DNA of 6,589 nucleotides from Actinobacteria bacterium UBA7398 (GTDB lineage: Bacteria > Actinomycetota > Actinomycetes > Nanopelagicales > Nanopelagicaceae): contig DKNC01000070.1 in NCBI GenBank assembly GCA_002470135.1, forward strand, positions 1 through 6,589, written 5' to 3'. The notes below the pieces were generated by a model. The model had not been told where the DNA came from, ran no database searches, and saw only the letters and a list, made by a program, of their open reading frames with translations. Shown here piece by piece: positions 4,977-6,589 of the stretch. The stretch's first letter is position 1. Every line of letters begins with the position of its first letter. Both the position numbers and the translations under genes were made by a program.

Positions 4977-6519
4977 ACGAGAACTCGTATTAGTTATTGA
5001 TTTTGGTGCGCAATACGCCCAATTAATTGCGCGCAGAGTTCGACAAGCAAATGTTTATAGTGAAATTATTCCTTCTAATACTGCAGTTGCAGAGATAGTT
5101 TCTCGAAAACCCAAAGCAATAATTCTTTCTGGTGGCCCTTCATCTGTATATGCAGCCGGTGCGCCGAAGCTTGATAAATCGCTATTTGAAGCTGGAATCC
5201 CAATTTTTGGAATCTGTTATGGATTTCAAGCTATGGCGCAAGCTCTCGGTGGCGTTGTAGATAAGACTGGCAATTCGGAATATGGCCGCACAAATTTTAA
5301 TGCGAAAAATGGCTCTAAAATTCTTGCGGGGCTACCTAATTCATTTAACGTTTGGATGAGCCACGGCGATAGCGTTGTGGCCGCCCCTGCCGGATTTATT
5401 GGCGTTGGTGCTACCGAAAAAACTCCAATCGCTGCATTTGAAAATACAACCGGATTGTTATCGGGTGTGCAATTTCACCCAGAAGTTTTACACTCTGAAA
5501 ACGGCCAAGCAATATTACAAAATTGGTTGCTAAATATTGTTGGGTGTAAACCATCGTGGACTTCGGAAAATATCGCTGAAAGTGAAGTTGCAAAAGTAAA
5601 AGCTTTGGTTGGGGAGAAACACGCTATCTGTGGTTTATCTGGTGGCGTGGATTCAGCTGTCGCAGCTGCGATTGTTCAGAAAGCAATCGGCTCCCAATTA
5701 ACCTGCGTTTTTGTTGATCACGGCTTACTTCGCAAAGGTGAAGCCGAACAAGTTGAGAAAGATTTTGTCGCAGCGACTGGTGTTAACTTAAAAGTTGTTG
5801 ATGCAAAAGCACAATTCATGTCAGCCCTAAAAGGGGTTACAGATCCAGAAACAAAGCGAAAAATTATCGGCCGCGAATTTATTAGAGTTTTTGAAAGTGC
5901 TGCTCGAGAAATTTCAAACTCTGAAACCATCGATTTCTTAGTCCAAGGAACGCTTTATCCGGATGTAGTTGAATCTGGCGGTGGCAGCGGTACTGCAAAC
6001 ATTAAGTCACATCACAACGTCGGCGGACTCCCAGATGATCTGCAATTTACGTTAATCGAACCGCTACGCGCGCTCTTTAAGGATGAAGTACGAGAAGTTG
6101 GTTTAGAACTAGGTGTGCCGGAAGCGATTGTTTGGCGCCAACCTTTCCCAGGTCCTGGCTTAGGAATTCGGATCATTGGTGAAGTTACTGAGAATTCACT
6201 AGGAATATTGCGCGATGCGGATTTCATCGTGCGCGAGGAATTACACTTAGCTGGTCTAGATCGCGAGATTTGGCAATGTCCAGTTGTATTGCTTGCAGAG
6301 GTTCGAAGCGTCGGTGTCCAAGGAGATGGCAGAACTTATGGCCACCCGATTGTGCTTCGTCCAGTTTCAAGCGAAGATGCAATGACCGCAGATTGGTCAC
6401 GACTTCCCTACGAAGTTTTGGCAAAGATCTCAACCAGAATTACAAATGAAGTAAAAGATGTTAACCGAGTGGTGCTAGATATAACTAGCAAACCGCCTGG
6501 CACAATTGAGTGGGAGTAA
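4969..6519 (+). CDS. guaA: GMP synthase (glutamine-hydrolysing)
   Basis: This cytoplasmic enzyme aminates XMP to GMP using ATP and glutamine. It has 516 residues, close to the family's usual length of about 520. Residues 1-195 are a class I glutamine amidotransferase with LSGGPSSVY (53-61), the nucleophile loop GICYGFQAM with Cys83, and VQFHPEV with His170 and Glu172 completing the triad. Residues about 205-390 are the ATP pyrophosphatase domain, with the P-loop SGGVDSA (224-230) and QGTLYPDVVES (326-336). The C-terminal dimerisation domain begins around RQPFPGPGLGIRI (390-402) and ends in KPPGTIEWE (508-516), the normal family C-terminus. The start is GTG at 4969, overlapping the guaB3 stop by 8 bp (GTGGCTGA), which suggests translational coupling. 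The N-terminus matches the expected GuaA start (LVLVIDFGAQYAQLIARRVR). Everything needed for activity appears intact. Confidence 0.98.
   Translation: MAERELVLVIDFGAQYAQLIARRVRQANVYSEIIPSNTAVAEIVSRKPKAIILSGGPSSVYAAGAPKLDKSLFEAGIPIFGICYGFQAMAQALGGVVDKTGNSEYGRTNFNAKNGSKILAGLPNSFNVWMSHGDSVVAAPAGFIGVGATEKTPIAAFENTTGLLSGVQFHPEVLHSENGQAILQNWLLNIVGCKPSWTSENIAESEVAKVKALVGEKHAICGLSGGVDSAVAAAIVQKAIGSQLTCVFVDHGLLRKGEAEQVEKDFVAATGVNLKVVDAKAQFMSALKGVTDPETKRKIIGREFIRVFESAAREISNSETIDFLVQGTLYPDVVESGGGSGTANIKSHHNVGGLPDDLQFTLIEPLRALFKDEVREVGLELGVPEAIVWRQPFPGPGLGIRIIGEVTENSLGILRDADFIVREELHLAGLDREIWQCPVVLLAEVRSVGVQGDGRTYGHPIVLRPVSSEDAMTADWSRLPYEVLAKISTRITNEVKDVNRVVLDITSKPPGTIEWE
6512..6516 (+). promoter_or_regulatory. 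Ribosome binding site of the exported-protein gene, inside the end of guaA
   Basis: GGGAG is embedded in the last sense codons of guaA and stands 5 nt before the ATG at 6522. This spacing is good and supports that start and coupling to guaA translation. Confidence 0.55.
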
Positions 6520-6521
6520 TA

Positions 6522-6589
6522 ATGAAGCGAGTAGTTACAGCAACTGTAATTGCTGCATTTCTTTTAGCACCGCTGCCTTCGTTTGCTGG
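6522..6589 (+). CDS. Start of a protein with an N-terminal signal peptide, 3' truncated by the window
   Basis: Only the first 22 codons are visible: MKRVVTATVIAAF followed by LLAPLPSFA. This is a typical Sec signal peptide, with a basic Lys-Arg n-region, a hydrophobic core of about 14 residues and a Ser-Phe-Ala end compatible with signal peptidase cleavage just after residue 22. A lipoprotein is less likely because no cysteine occurs at the expected site in the visible part. The ATG follows the guaA stop by 2 bp and has a GGGAG ribosome binding site, so it is probably the next gene in the gua operon. The mature protein cannot be identified. Confidence 0.7.
   Translation, partial: MKRVVTATVIAAFLLAPLPSFA

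Overview
The window looks like a chromosomal housekeeping segment from a low-GC, gene-dense actinobacterium. The actinobacterial assignment rests on a WhiB protein of the WhiB3/WhiD type, a GuaB3 paralogue next to GuaB, and a GroEL with a histidine-rich tail. The gene order is also actinobacterial: as I recall it, groEL1, whiB3/whiD, guaB and guaB3 lie close together in mycobacteria and streptomycetes. The AT-rich codon use, tiny intergenic gaps and a shortened GuaB suggest a streamlined lineage, such as the freshwater Nanopelagicales (acI). That lineage assignment is inference.

Layout. Bases 1-1331 hold the 3' part of a plus-strand groEL1-type chaperonin gene. A strong hairpin terminator (1342-1379) sits in the short gap before the convergent whiB3-like gene (minus strand, 1391-1693). 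A 100-bp divergent region (1694-1793) separates whiB3 from a plus-strand MerR-type regulator with a C-terminal B12-binding-like region (1794-2696). After 21 bp comes a guanine-nucleotide block on the plus strand: guaB (2718-3842), guaB3 (3864-4976) and guaA (4969-6519). After 2 bp a secreted or exported protein begins (6522) and runs off the window.

How the genes work together. GuaB converts IMP to XMP and GuaA converts XMP to GMP, so the guaB-guaB3-guaA block is a compact GMP synthesis unit. It has tight spacing, an 8-bp guaB3/guaA overlap and no visible internal terminator. The GuaB here has no CBS (Bateman) module, so the usual nucleotide-sensing regulatory domain of IMP dehydrogenase is absent. 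GuaB3 has histidine where the IMPDH catalytic cysteine would be.

The two regulators share one short divergent promoter region. WhiB3-type proteins carry an Fe-S cluster and sense redox state. The MerR-type protein keeps residues that in CarH/LitR proteins bind adenosylcobalamin and sense light. The whiB3 promoter appears to start transcription at or next to the ATG, giving a leaderless mRNA, and this also supports the shorter start chosen for the gene. No RNA genes, mobile elements, CRISPR arrays or stretches of more than 300 bases without a gene were seen.
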